Below are positions 18,575 to 26,572 of a stretch of 64,000 bases of DNA, in pieces (the first letter of the stretch is position 1; each line of letters opens with the position of its first letter). Both the position numbers and the translations under genes were made by a program. The DNA is taken from positions 1-64,000 of the forward strand of contig JAKLDN010000008.1 in assembly GCA_022703505.1 (NCBI GenBank), written 5' to 3'. Origin of the DNA: Spirochaetota bacterium (GTDB lineage: Bacteria; Spirochaetota; Spirochaetia; Treponematales; UBA12059). Below the pieces are notes generated by a model. The model searched no databases, was not told where the DNA came from, and saw only the letters and a program-made list of their open reading frames with translations.

Positions 18575-19362
18575 GGCTCCCCGGGTTCCTCGGGCCTGCG
18601 CACCATCTTCACGGAGGTGATGCGGTGGCCGTCCATCTCCTGGATCACGAAGTCCCATGCCTTCCAGGAAGCCTTCTCGTACCGGGCCGGGATCTTGCCG
18701 AAGAGGTCGAACACGAAGCCCCCGAGGGTGTCGAACTCCTCCACGGGCAGGGAGGCGTCGATCTCCTCGTTCAGGTCCTGGATGTTCACCCGGGCGTCGC
18801 AGAGCCAGATCCCGTCCCCCAGGGCGACGATGTCCTCCCGCTCGTTGTCGAACTCGTCCTGGATGTCCCCGACTATCTCCTCGATGATGTCCTCCATGCA
18901 GACGATCCCGGACACCCCGCCGTACTCGTCGATGGCCACGGCTATGTGGACCCGGCGCCGCTTGAATTCCCGGAGGAGGGAATCGATGCGCTTGGAATCG
19001 GGCACGAAGAAGGGTTTGCGGATGATCCCGGTCAGGTCCAGGTCAGCGCCCCGGACCAGGGTGCGCAGGAGGTCCTTCACGTAGAGGACACCCTCCACGT
19101 TGTCGATCGTGTCCCGGTACACCGGTATCCGGGAATGTCCGCAGGTGATCGCGGTTTCCAGGACCTCGTCCCGGTCCGCGTCCACGGGCAGGAAGACCGT
19201 GTCGATCCGCGGGACCATCACCTCCTTGACGGTGGTCTCCGAGAGCTCCTCGACGCCCCGAATCATCTCCTTGCGTTCCGTCGAGGCCTCGTCGGAATCC
19301 TCCTCCGACAGGGAACGCCGGCGCTGGGGAAAGAGCCGTTCCAAGAGCGAGGAAGTCTTCAA
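18571..19362 (-). CDS. corC: CorC/HlyC family CBS-domain protein
   Basis: A 263-residue soluble member of the CorC/HlyC family. Two CBS domains (about residues 40-165) include VMVPRIDTVFLPVDADRDEV and HIAVAIDEYGGVSGIVCMED. A CorC_HlyC domain (about 180-260) follows, with LPVEEFDTLGGFVFDLFG. CorC proteins are linked to magnesium/cobalt efflux; here the link is by family only. The start is the TTG at 19362, with GGAGG 9 nt upstream and overlapping the ybeY stop (TTGA). Longer in-frame starts upstream have no family similarity and would run through ybeY. ybeZ-pgpH-ybeY-corC is a well-known order across bacteria. Confidence 0.9.
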   Translation of the reverse strand: MKTSSLLERLFPQRRRSLSEEDSDEASTERKEMIRGVEELSETTVKEVMVPRIDTVFLPVDADRDEVLETAITCGHSRIPVYRDTIDNVEGVLYVKDLLRTLVRGADLDLTGIIRKPFFVPDSKRIDSLLREFKRRRVHIAVAIDEYGGVSGIVCMEDIIEEIVGDIQDEFDNEREDIVALGDGIWLCDARVNIQDLNEEIDASLPVEEFDTLGGFVFDLFGKIPARYEKASWKAWDFVIQEMDGHRITSVKMVRRPEEPGEP

Positions 19363-19814
19363 AGCAGGTGTACCTCCGAGAACTTTTTTAGAAGGGATTC
19401 CTGATAGTCCAGCATCTCCCCCCGGGGATCTGATTCGTCGTGGTCGTACCCCGACAGGTGCAGTATACCATGGAGAATGAGCCGCTTGAGCTCCTCGTTC
19501 ACGGGAATTCCGAGATCCGCACAGGTTCTTCCCAGGGTTTCCAGGGAGATCACGACGTCCCCCGCCAGGAAGCGGCGGTCTCCATCCCCGGACACGTACC
19601 ACTCGCCCTGCTCGAAGGAGAGCACGTCCGTGGAGACGTCCTTTCCCCGGTACTGGGCGTTCAGGCCGCGGATGAAGGAGTCCCCGCAGAGGAGGATGGA
19701 GAGTTCCCACCCGTCCTTCCCGAGTTCCGAAAGGACGGTCCGGGCGAAGGATTCCGCCCTTTCCATCCATTCCGGGGGGTCCACGCCCTCCACGGAGATC
19801 CCGATCGAGTTCAT
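19359..19814 (-). CDS. ybeY: endoribonuclease YbeY (16S rRNA maturation)
   Basis: A 151-residue YbeY, the usual length. The metal site is complete: HGILHLSGYDHDESDPRGEM near residues 114-133, supplying the three zinc-binding histidines. A conserved segment TDVLSFEQGE precedes it. YbeY is a single-strand-specific ribonuclease needed for 16S rRNA 3' end processing and 70S quality control. The ATG at 19814 overlaps the pgpH stop (ATGA) and its own stop overlaps the corC TTG, so translation is coupled on both sides. Confidence 0.96.
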   Translation of the reverse strand: MNSIGISVEGVDPPEWMERAESFARTVLSELGKDGWELSILLCGDSFIRGLNAQYRGKDVSTDVLSFEQGEWYVSGDGDRRFLAGDVVISLETLGRTCADLGIPVNEELKRLILHGILHLSGYDHDESDPRGEMLDYQESLLKKFSEVHLL

Positions 19815-22039
19815 CGGGCGGATTCCCGTGCCTTGGGATACTCGATCCGGGTGTGGAAGTGGCCCGCCAGGATCCGGGTGAAGGTGTTCATGATGGTCTC
19901 CAGGTCCCGGAAGGTCAGGTTCGTCCGGGCCAGCTGGCCCTGGGCGAACTTGTCCATGATCAGGTCGTGGATGGCCTGCTCCAGCCGGGCCAGGGTCGGT
20001 TTCTTGAGGCTCCGGGTGGCGGCTTCCACGGAATCCGCCAGCATCACCACCGCGGCCTCCCGGGAGGCGGGGGGCTGGCCGGGATAGGAAAAATCGTCCG
20101 GGCGGACCTCGCCGTCCGCCTTCAGGGCCTTGTCGTAGAACCAGGTGATGATCCCGTTGCCGTGGTGCTGGGCCACGATCTCCACCACCTCGTCCGGCAG
20201 CCCCAGGGACCGCGCCCGCTCCGCCCCGAGCTTGACGTGGCTGCGGATCACCGTGGCGGACAGGCGGGGGTTCATCTTGTCGTGCTTGTTGTACCCGCCC
20301 CCCTGGTTCTCGATGAAGTACTCGGGCTGCTCGATCTTCCCGATGTCGTGATAGTAGGCTCCGACCCGGGCCAGGAGGGCGTTGGCGCCGATCTCCCGAC
20401 AGGCGCTCTCCGCCAGGTGCGCCACGGTCACGGAGTGGCTGTAGGTTCCCGGGGCCACGGTCAGCAGGCGCTTCAGGATCGGGGCGTTCATGTCCGAGAG
20501 CTCCATGAGCCGGAACCGGGTGGGGGAGTTCAGGGCCTGCTCCAGGAGGGGCAGGAACCCCAGGGTGAGGACCCCGCAAAAGAACCCGTTCAGGAAGTCG
20601 GCGGCCACCCGCCGCGCGGCGTCCAGGATCTCCGTGGAGGCGAGCCCCGAGAGCATGAACCCCGCAGCCCCCTGCAGGAAGCCCAGGATCACTCCCGCCC
20701 GGATCAGGTCGATGCGCTTTTCCGCGTTCCGGGCGGCGAAGGTGCCCGAGAGCCCCGCGAAGGAGGCGGCCGCGAAGCTCAGGGAGTCGAAGCCCGACCC
20801 CAGAAGGGCCAGGAAGCCCAGGATGATCGTCGACAGGGCGGCGAACCTCGTGCCCAGGAGGATGGCGGCCAGCATGGAGAAGAGCCCCGTGGGCAGGAAG
20901 ACGGCCAGGGAGCCCGGGGCGTCCAGGGCAAAGAGCCGCCTGAGGCCTACGGCCAGCACGAAATACAGGGTCCCGAGGCCCAGGGTGAACAGGTAATGCT
21001 TGCGGTCCAGCCGTATCCCGGAAACCGGGTGGGACAGAAGGAGGATCGAGAACAGGAGGATGAGTCCGAGGAGGGCCGTCCCGCCCAGGAGGGGGCCCCA
21101 GTTCGGCGCGCGGGAGGATTCCCGGATCACCTGCAGCCGCTCCATGTCCGTTTCCGTCACGATGAAGCCCTTGCGGATGATCCGCTCTCCCCGCTCGATC
21201 TTGCGCACCACGGGCTCCACCGAGCGCTCCGCGGCCTCCAGGCGGCCCCGGCTAAGCACGGAATCGAAGGAGGCGTTCTCCTTGAGGTAGAGCTCCGTCA
21301 GCCGGAGGGCGGCCTGGTACGCGGGACGCGGGAGGTTCTTGGCCTGCAGGGCCGTCCGGGCCAGGCCCAGGGCGATCCGCAGGGTCGGGACCCGGTCCGC
21401 GGCGATCTGCTCGTACTCCAGCCTTCCTTTCACCCAGCGTCGGATCTCGATGGTGTCCGGGTTGAACCCCCCCAGGCCCTGCTCCGGCATGGCCACGATC
21501 CCGCGCTCGAACAGGGAGGTCAGCACCTGGGCGGCATGGGAAAAGGCCTGGCCCGGAGCCGTATAGGCGGCCAGGGCCTGGGCCTCGTCCAGGCCGAGGA
21601 GGTCCGGCCATTCCCTCTGGAAGCGCAGGCGGAAGGTCTCCGGGGGAAGGTCCTCGGCGGCCAGCTTCAGGAAGCCGTCCCGGAAGGCCTCGAAGGACGC
21701 CAGGGCCTGGGATCCGATCCGGTCGTCCACGACGAAGATCGGGGGCACGAGGCGCTTCTCCGCCTCCACCCTGAGCCGGGTCGCGGATTCGTCGGTGTAC
21801 ACGTAATCCCGTTCCGCGATGACGTCCTTGTCCGCGACCCTCCCGACCTCCAGCCCGATGTCCGCCCGGCCCAGCCGCGCGAGGTCCGCCTCCCCGAGGA
21901 GGAGGAAGGCCGCCGCGCAGGTCAGGAAAGCCCCGGCGAGGCTGAGTATCTCCGGGCGCTTCTCCCGGCCGGAATTCAACGCGGCCCGCAGCTTCCCCCA
22001 GGAAAACGGGGCCGGCCCGGAGGGATCACTCGGATTCAT
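19811..22039 (-). CDS. pgpH: 7TM-HD family c-di-AMP phosphodiesterase (PgpH-like)
   Basis: A 742-residue membrane protein. One transmembrane helix near residue 35 is followed by an extracytoplasmic 7TMR-HDED domain (about 70-300, with RLVPPIFVVDD). A block of seven membrane helices comes next (about 305-480), then a cytoplasmic HD domain. The HD motif is visible as SHSVTVAHLAE, then VGAYYHDIGK and KLGAERARSLGLPDEVVEIVAQHHG. Characterised members (Listeria PgpH) hydrolyse cyclic di-AMP. The ATG at 22039 overlaps the phoH end by 14 bp, so it is translated by coupling. A strong phoH-pgpH-ybeY context supports the call. Confidence 0.92.
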   Translation of the reverse strand: MNPSDPSGPAPFSWGKLRAALNSGREKRPEILSLAGAFLTCAAAFLLLGEADLARLGRADIGLEVGRVADKDVIAERDYVYTDESATRLRVEAEKRLVPPIFVVDDRIGSQALASFEAFRDGFLKLAAEDLPPETFRLRFQREWPDLLGLDEAQALAAYTAPGQAFSHAAQVLTSLFERGIVAMPEQGLGGFNPDTIEIRRWVKGRLEYEQIAADRVPTLRIALGLARTALQAKNLPRPAYQAALRLTELYLKENASFDSVLSRGRLEAAERSVEPVVRKIERGERIIRKGFIVTETDMERLQVIRESSRAPNWGPLLGGTALLGLILLFSILLLSHPVSGIRLDRKHYLFTLGLGTLYFVLAVGLRRLFALDAPGSLAVFLPTGLFSMLAAILLGTRFAALSTIILGFLALLGSGFDSLSFAAASFAGLSGTFAARNAEKRIDLIRAGVILGFLQGAAGFMLSGLASTEILDAARRVAADFLNGFFCGVLTLGFLPLLEQALNSPTRFRLMELSDMNAPILKRLLTVAPGTYSHSVTVAHLAESACREIGANALLARVGAYYHDIGKIEQPEYFIENQGGGYNKHDKMNPRLSATVIRSHVKLGAERARSLGLPDEVVEIVAQHHGNGIITWFYDKALKADGEVRPDDFSYPGQPPASREAAVVMLADSVEAATRSLKKPTLARLEQAIHDLIMDKFAQGQLARTNLTFRDLETIMNTFTRILAGHFHTRIEYPKARESAR

Positions 22040-22979
22040 AGGCTTGTATGATCCGTTTCACCAGGGGGTTGCGTACGACATCCCGGCCGTCCATGCGGCA
22101 CACGAAGATGCCGTCCAGGCCGGCCAGGAGTTCCAGGGCGTGGACCAGGCCGGAATCGGTCTTGCGGGGGAGGTCGATCTGGGTGATGTCCCCGGTGATG
22201 ACCGCGGCGGACTTTTCCCCCAGGCGGGTGAGGAACATCTTCATCTGCTCCTTCGTGGTGTTCTGGGCCTCGTCCAGGATCACGACGCAGTGGTTTAGGC
22301 TCCGGCCGCGCATGTAGGCCAGGGGCGCGATCTCGATGGCCCGGCTTTCCTCCAGCCTGCGGACGGTCTCGTAGGGCACCAGGGCTTCCATCGAATCGTA
22401 CAGGGGCCGTAGGTAGGGGCTGATCTTCTGCCCCAGATCGCCGGGAAGGTATCCCAGACTCTCACCGGCTTCCACCACGGGCCGGGTCAGGACGAGCTTG
22501 CGCCGGTTCTTGGACAGTAGCTCCCGGAGGGCCCAGGCTACGGCCAGGTAGGTCTTTCCCGTACCCGCGGGGCCCACCGCGAAGGAGATGTCGTGGGTGG
22601 CCAGACCCTTGAGGTAGAGGGTCTGGTTGGGGGTGCGGGGAAAAACCTTGCCGAATCCCCCGGGAATCTGGACGCAGGCGTCCCGGAAGGCGTCCGAGCA
22701 GGAGGAGGCCCCCTCGGGGGTCAGGGTGGCGTGGAGGGCGGTGATCAGATCGGGAGAGGCGGGCAGACCGTCCTCCACGGATTCCACGAGCTGGTCCAGG
22801 AGTCGGCGAAACACCTCCCGGTCCCCGGTATCCGAGGTTTCCAGAAAGATCTCGTTTCCCCGGGAAAAGACCCGGCCGCCCATCAGGCGTTCCAAAACCC
22901 GAAGGTTGTAATCGTTGACCCCGCAGATGTCGGCCAACAGGCTGGTATCCTCCAGCGCGATCCCGATGCAGCTTTCCAA
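22026..22979 (-). CDS. ybeZ: PhoH-like ATPase (YbeZ)
   Basis: A 317-residue PhoH-family protein. An N-terminal KH-like segment is followed by the ATPase core with Walker A AVGPAGTGKTYLAVA, the RPVVEAGESLGYLPGDL motif, Walker B CVVILDEAQN and the sensor region AAVITGDITQIDLP. It is probably an ATP-dependent RNA helicase or clamp that works with YbeY in rRNA processing. The start is a TTG at 22979; a GAGG lies upstream and a promoter ends about 17 nt before it. It is the first gene of a five-gene operon with the order phoH-pgpH-ybeY-corC-TPR. Confidence 0.93.
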   Translation of the reverse strand: MESCIGIALEDTSLLADICGVNDYNLRVLERLMGGRVFSRGNEIFLETSDTGDREVFRRLLDQLVESVEDGLPASPDLITALHATLTPEGASSCSDAFRDACVQIPGGFGKVFPRTPNQTLYLKGLATHDISFAVGPAGTGKTYLAVAWALRELLSKNRRKLVLTRPVVEAGESLGYLPGDLGQKISPYLRPLYDSMEALVPYETVRRLEESRAIEIAPLAYMRGRSLNHCVVILDEAQNTTKEQMKMFLTRLGEKSAAVITGDITQIDLPRKTDSGLVHALELLAGLDGIFVCRMDGRDVVRNPLVKRIIQAYESE

Positions 22980-22996
22980 TAGCGCCTCTTCCCCTC

Positions 22997-23025
22997 ATCC
23001 TACCCTTCCGGGTCTGAAAAATCAA
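22997..23025 (-). promoter_or_regulatory. promoter of the phoH operon
   Basis: Minus strand: TTGATT (23020-23025), 17-bp spacer, TAGGAT (22997-23002). The leader would be about 11 nt, short but with a GAGG. Confidence 0.55.
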
Positions 23026-23061
23026 GAAAGCGCCTGGCCGGTCCCGGTTCGTGCGGTCTCA

Positions 23062-26000
23062 CTACTTGGTGCGGAACCCTTCCTTGTCTTTGACCACGGA
23101 GGTGGTGATCTGGGGGATGGCCTTCCAGGTCAGGAACAGGGAAAAAGAGGAAATGAACTCGTAGACGTAGGGCGTCGAGGTGGTGATGAGCTCCGGGCCG
23201 CCCTTGTACTCGAAGACCAGGTCCCAATCCTCCATGTAATGGGTCGCCTTGACCGAGAGCCCCTTGAGCTTGAACTGGGCGCTCCGAAGAGCCGCGGGAT
23301 CCCAGAGGGAGACGGAATTCCAAAGATCCGCAAGGACGTTCACGGGTTCGAAGCCCAGGCCGGACATGCCGAACCAGTCCGGCGCGTACCTCCACACCGA
23401 GGAATTTTGGGAGGTCCCGGCGATCTCGACGTCCAGGATCCCGGGGACCGAGAGGGTTAGGCCGTAGGTGAGGGCCAGGACCGATTCCGTGGCTTTCAGC
23501 AGGCTTTGGGAGAACTGGGCGTTCATCGAACCCTTGAATCGGACCGATCCGTCCCGGGACAGTCCCAGGTCCGCCTCCGCCCGATAGGAGGCGGCGGCTT
23601 CCGAGAGACGGAGTTCCTCCGCGCCGACCGCCTGCCACCCGGAGCCCGGGATCAGCTCGAAGGCCTGGGATCTTCGTGCCGCGAGGGAAGCCCGGAAGCC
23701 GCCCCAGGCGAAGGAGGCCGTATTCGACGCGGCATATCCCTGCTCGGTGTTCCAGACGAACTGGTCCGTCAGGGTCGGCCCCTCGGCCGGACCCAGGGTG
23801 GCCCGCAGGGTCAGGGCGTCCCAGAGGAAATCCGCGCCCGCCACCGGCCGGTAGTACTTGGTCGTGCCTTGGAAGATCGCGTACGGCAGGTTCGCCTTGA
23901 GGTCCAGACCGTAGGATTCCAGGCGGGGAGGCAGGGTGGTCGTGAGGGTCAGGCTCTGCTCGTACCCGTAGGGCCGGACCCCCAGGGTGGCGGCCAGGCT
24001 GTGGACCTTGATCGTATCCGTCGACCAGTCCGGCCCGAAGACATCGTAGACGGGAACGCCGGGCGCGGACCCCTCCCGATAGACGGTATTGTACAGGTAT
24101 CCCGTCAGGGTGTAGCTCAGGGAGGTCGGGGCCAGGAGCCAGATCTCCCGCAGGGGGAAGCTCGTCAGCTTGAGAGTGCCGGTGACGCGCTCGTAACGGT
24201 ACCGGGCATCCTGGACCGCCCAGGCGTCCCGTTGGGCTGCGCTCACGTGGGTGATGTCCGGGTCGATCCCCGAGCGGACCTGGGCCTGGGAGTTCCAGGC
24301 CAGGGTCAGGCTGGAGCTCAGGACATCCGAGGCCCAGGACGTCCGGGCATCCAGGCTCGCGGCCAGGCGGTAGCCGGCCAGGTCGTAGAGGCCCTCGTTC
24401 ACCACGTCCGCGGGCTCGTCCCAGAAGGCCGTCGGGTACCGCCGCTCGAACTGCGCGGAGGGGGAGATCGAGTACGAGAGCCCGCCGGACAGGCCCGCGG
24501 CCCGGGATGCCGCGGGATCCGGGGAGGCCGGCGGAGGCTTGAAGGTCCAATCCTCCGGTCCGGAGGACCCGAGGACGGCATCCCCGCCCCTCCCGTCGTC
24601 CGAGGGCGCCCCGTCGTTACCGGCCGGCTCGGGAACCTCCGCGGCCCAGGGCGGCTCCGGCTCGGGGAGACCGGACGCGGGAGCTTCGGTCCCCGCCCCG
24701 GCGCCCGCCGAGCTCCCCCGGGCGGGATCGGGCGCCGCGGACGGGGTGCCCGAGAACCCCAGCAACTCCCCCCGGATGGTCAGGGCCAGGTCCGCGATCG
24801 TGAAGAGTTCCGGGGCGAAGAACTTCCGCAGGGGATCCACGGCGAAGAGGGTGGCTTCGTCCGGGTCCACCGGGGTCGCCCGAAGGATCGGCTTCCAGTA
24901 CAGGGAAATCGTCAGCCTGTCCAGGGTCAGGGCTCCGATCCAGGGCGCCAGGCCGGGGACGGGGACGGCCCCGGACAGGGAAAGGCGCTGGGTGAAGGAG
25001 CTCGTCTCCCCGGTCGCCGTCGCCGGGGCATCCCCGGACATGAGCTTGAGCCAGTTCATGTCCTCGGACCGGTTCCGGAAGTCCTGGTCGAAGAAGGGAT
25101 CCGAGGCTAGGGGCAAGGTCACGGCCGCCGTAAGGGGCCCGAGGGCGAGCTTCGTGTCCAGGTTCAACGAGTACCGGAACGGCAGGACGACACCCCATAG
25201 GGTGGATTCGTTCCAGACGCTCCGGAAATCCCCGGCGGACGTGAAGGGCGTGTAATACCCGCCCGAGGCGAAAAGGGACCGGCTCAGGCCGAGCCCCAGG
25301 GAGAACTTGAGGTCCCGGAAGCCCCCGAGGCTCTGGAAGGTGCCCTCCACGCCCAGGAAGGCCCCGAGGTTGGAGTAGACGTCCGCCAGGAGCTTGAGGT
25401 TGTCCCGGGGCACCTCCGTCCGAGGCCGGTTCGTCTCCCGGAGGAAGACCCCCCGGAGCTCCTTCTCGTACCCCGGGCCCGTGCGGACCGTCTTGAAGAG
25501 GTTGAAGTCGTCCCCGGAGGATTCCGCCTTCTCCCCGACCAGGTAGGTCGTGGTCTGGAGGAATCGCCCCTCCCGGGTCCGGTACCCGATGGCGGGGTGG
25601 AAGACGATCTCCTGCCCGGGGTAGTAGAAGAAGGGAAGGTACAGGACGGGGACGTTTCCGACCGAGAGAACCGCGTTGGCTATGGCCCACTCGTTCTCCG
25701 AAAGTAGCCAGATCCGGCTGGCCCGGACGGACCAATACGGATCCTCCGCCCGGCTGGAGGTGATGAGCCCGTCCCGGAGGGACAGGACCCCGCCCTTGAG
25801 CTTGCGGATCTCGTCGGCCGCGAACACGAGATCGCTTTCCTCGGCGCCCTCCCCGGAGGACCGGACGCTGCGTCCGTCCAGGAAGCGCCCTTCCCAGGAG
25901 TCGAGGTCGACGGTGATGGAGGAGCCGTAGAAGGTTTCCGTGCCGGAGGGGCCGCTCTTCTCGTAGTCCACGGCTCCCCGGGCCGCCAGGAGGTTCGTCG

Positions 26001-26454
26001 TCCGGTTGTACAGGATCTCGTCCGCCCGGATACGGTGGGTGGTGCCGGAATCCCCTTCCGTGTAGGTCAGGACCACCCCGCCCGAGAGCCGTACGTACTC
26101 CTCCCCCGGGGCGTCCAGCTTGAAGTACTCCGTCCGGTCCGCGGCCTCGATGCGGATGGAGTCCCCCGCCTGGCCGGCGGCGGGGGCCTGGATCCCGTAC
26201 TGGGAGTACAGCCGGGAGCGCAGCTGGTCGGCTCCCCCCGTCTCCGGAAGGCCCAGGGCCCGGACCCAGGCGATCAGTTCGTAGTACCCGGCCCCCGCGA
26301 TGTCCAGGGCCCGGGTCCCCTCGGCTCCCGCCCAGGGCTCCGCCTCGGTCTCCGCGACACGGGCCTCCGGCTCGGCGTCGTCCTGGGCGGACACGGCCCC
26401 GGCCGCGAGCGCCGCGAGGAGGATGGGGAGCCAGGCCGTCCGGGATCGACTCAC
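23062..26454 (-). CDS. lptD: LptD-like outer-membrane LPS-assembly protein
   Basis: A 1130-residue protein. A signal peptide (LPILLAALAAGAVSA, cut near Q24) is followed by an OstA/LptA-like jellyroll (about 110-290, with VVLTYTEGDSG, HRIRADEILYNRTTNLLAA and VPVLYLPFFYYPGQEIVFHP). A long C-terminal beta-barrel ends in aromatic-rich strands. A low-complexity proline/alanine insert sits near residues 575-650. LptD inserts lipopolysaccharide into the outer membrane; in spirochaetes that lack LPS the cargo of LptD-like proteins is uncertain. The GTG at 26454 is supported by a promoter whose -10 ends 6 nt upstream, which suggests a leaderless message. Confidence 0.82.
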   Translation of the reverse strand: MSRSRTAWLPILLAALAAGAVSAQDDAEPEARVAETEAEPWAGAEGTRALDIAGAGYYELIAWVRALGLPETGGADQLRSRLYSQYGIQAPAAGQAGDSIRIEAADRTEYFKLDAPGEEYVRLSGGVVLTYTEGDSGTTHRIRADEILYNRTTNLLAARGAVDYEKSGPSGTETFYGSSITVDLDSWEGRFLDGRSVRSSGEGAEESDLVFAADEIRKLKGGVLSLRDGLITSSRAEDPYWSVRASRIWLLSENEWAIANAVLSVGNVPVLYLPFFYYPGQEIVFHPAIGYRTREGRFLQTTTYLVGEKAESSGDDFNLFKTVRTGPGYEKELRGVFLRETNRPRTEVPRDNLKLLADVYSNLGAFLGVEGTFQSLGGFRDLKFSLGLGLSRSLFASGGYYTPFTSAGDFRSVWNESTLWGVVLPFRYSLNLDTKLALGPLTAAVTLPLASDPFFDQDFRNRSEDMNWLKLMSGDAPATATGETSSFTQRLSLSGAVPVPGLAPWIGALTLDRLTISLYWKPILRATPVDPDEATLFAVDPLRKFFAPELFTIADLALTIRGELLGFSGTPSAAPDPARGSSAGAGAGTEAPASGLPEPEPPWAAEVPEPAGNDGAPSDDGRGGDAVLGSSGPEDWTFKPPPASPDPAASRAAGLSGGLSYSISPSAQFERRYPTAFWDEPADVVNEGLYDLAGYRLAASLDARTSWASDVLSSSLTLAWNSQAQVRSGIDPDITHVSAAQRDAWAVQDARYRYERVTGTLKLTSFPLREIWLLAPTSLSYTLTGYLYNTVYREGSAPGVPVYDVFGPDWSTDTIKVHSLAATLGVRPYGYEQSLTLTTTLPPRLESYGLDLKANLPYAIFQGTTKYYRPVAGADFLWDALTLRATLGPAEGPTLTDQFVWNTEQGYAASNTASFAWGGFRASLAARRSQAFELIPGSGWQAVGAEELRLSEAAASYRAEADLGLSRDGSVRFKGSMNAQFSQSLLKATESVLALTYGLTLSVPGILDVEIAGTSQNSSVWRYAPDWFGMSGLGFEPVNVLADLWNSVSLWDPAALRSAQFKLKGLSVKATHYMEDWDLVFEYKGGPELITTSTPYVYEFISSFSLFLTWKAIPQITTSVVKDKEGFRTK

Positions 26455-26460
26455 GGAGGC

Positions 26461-26490
26461 AGTGTAAAGCAGGAGTCGGGGATCGGGCAA
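26461..26490 (-). promoter_or_regulatory. lptD promoter
   Basis: Minus strand: TTGCCC (26485-26490), 18-bp spacer, TACACT (26461-26466). The -10 ends 6 nt before the GTG start of lptD, again suggesting a leaderless transcript. Confidence 0.45.
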
Positions 26491-26502
26491 CAGCGGTGGT
26501 CC

Positions 26503-26572
26503 GTGGTCAGTGGACGGAAGAATCCGGTGTATCCGCTCGCTTTCCGTCCACTGTCCGCCGTTTACTGCTTCA
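26503..26572 (-). repeat. GTGGACAGTGGACGG-type palindromic repeat at the uvrA 3' end
   Basis: An inverted repeat pairs the left arm near 26507-26519 with the right arm near 26540-26553 (CAGTGGACGGAAG against CTTTCCGTCCACTG). The same motif, ACGGYGGACAGYGGACGGAA, recurs at 38661-38738. On the minus strand the repeat contributes the last residue and stop of uvrA (CAG TAA). Confidence 0.7.
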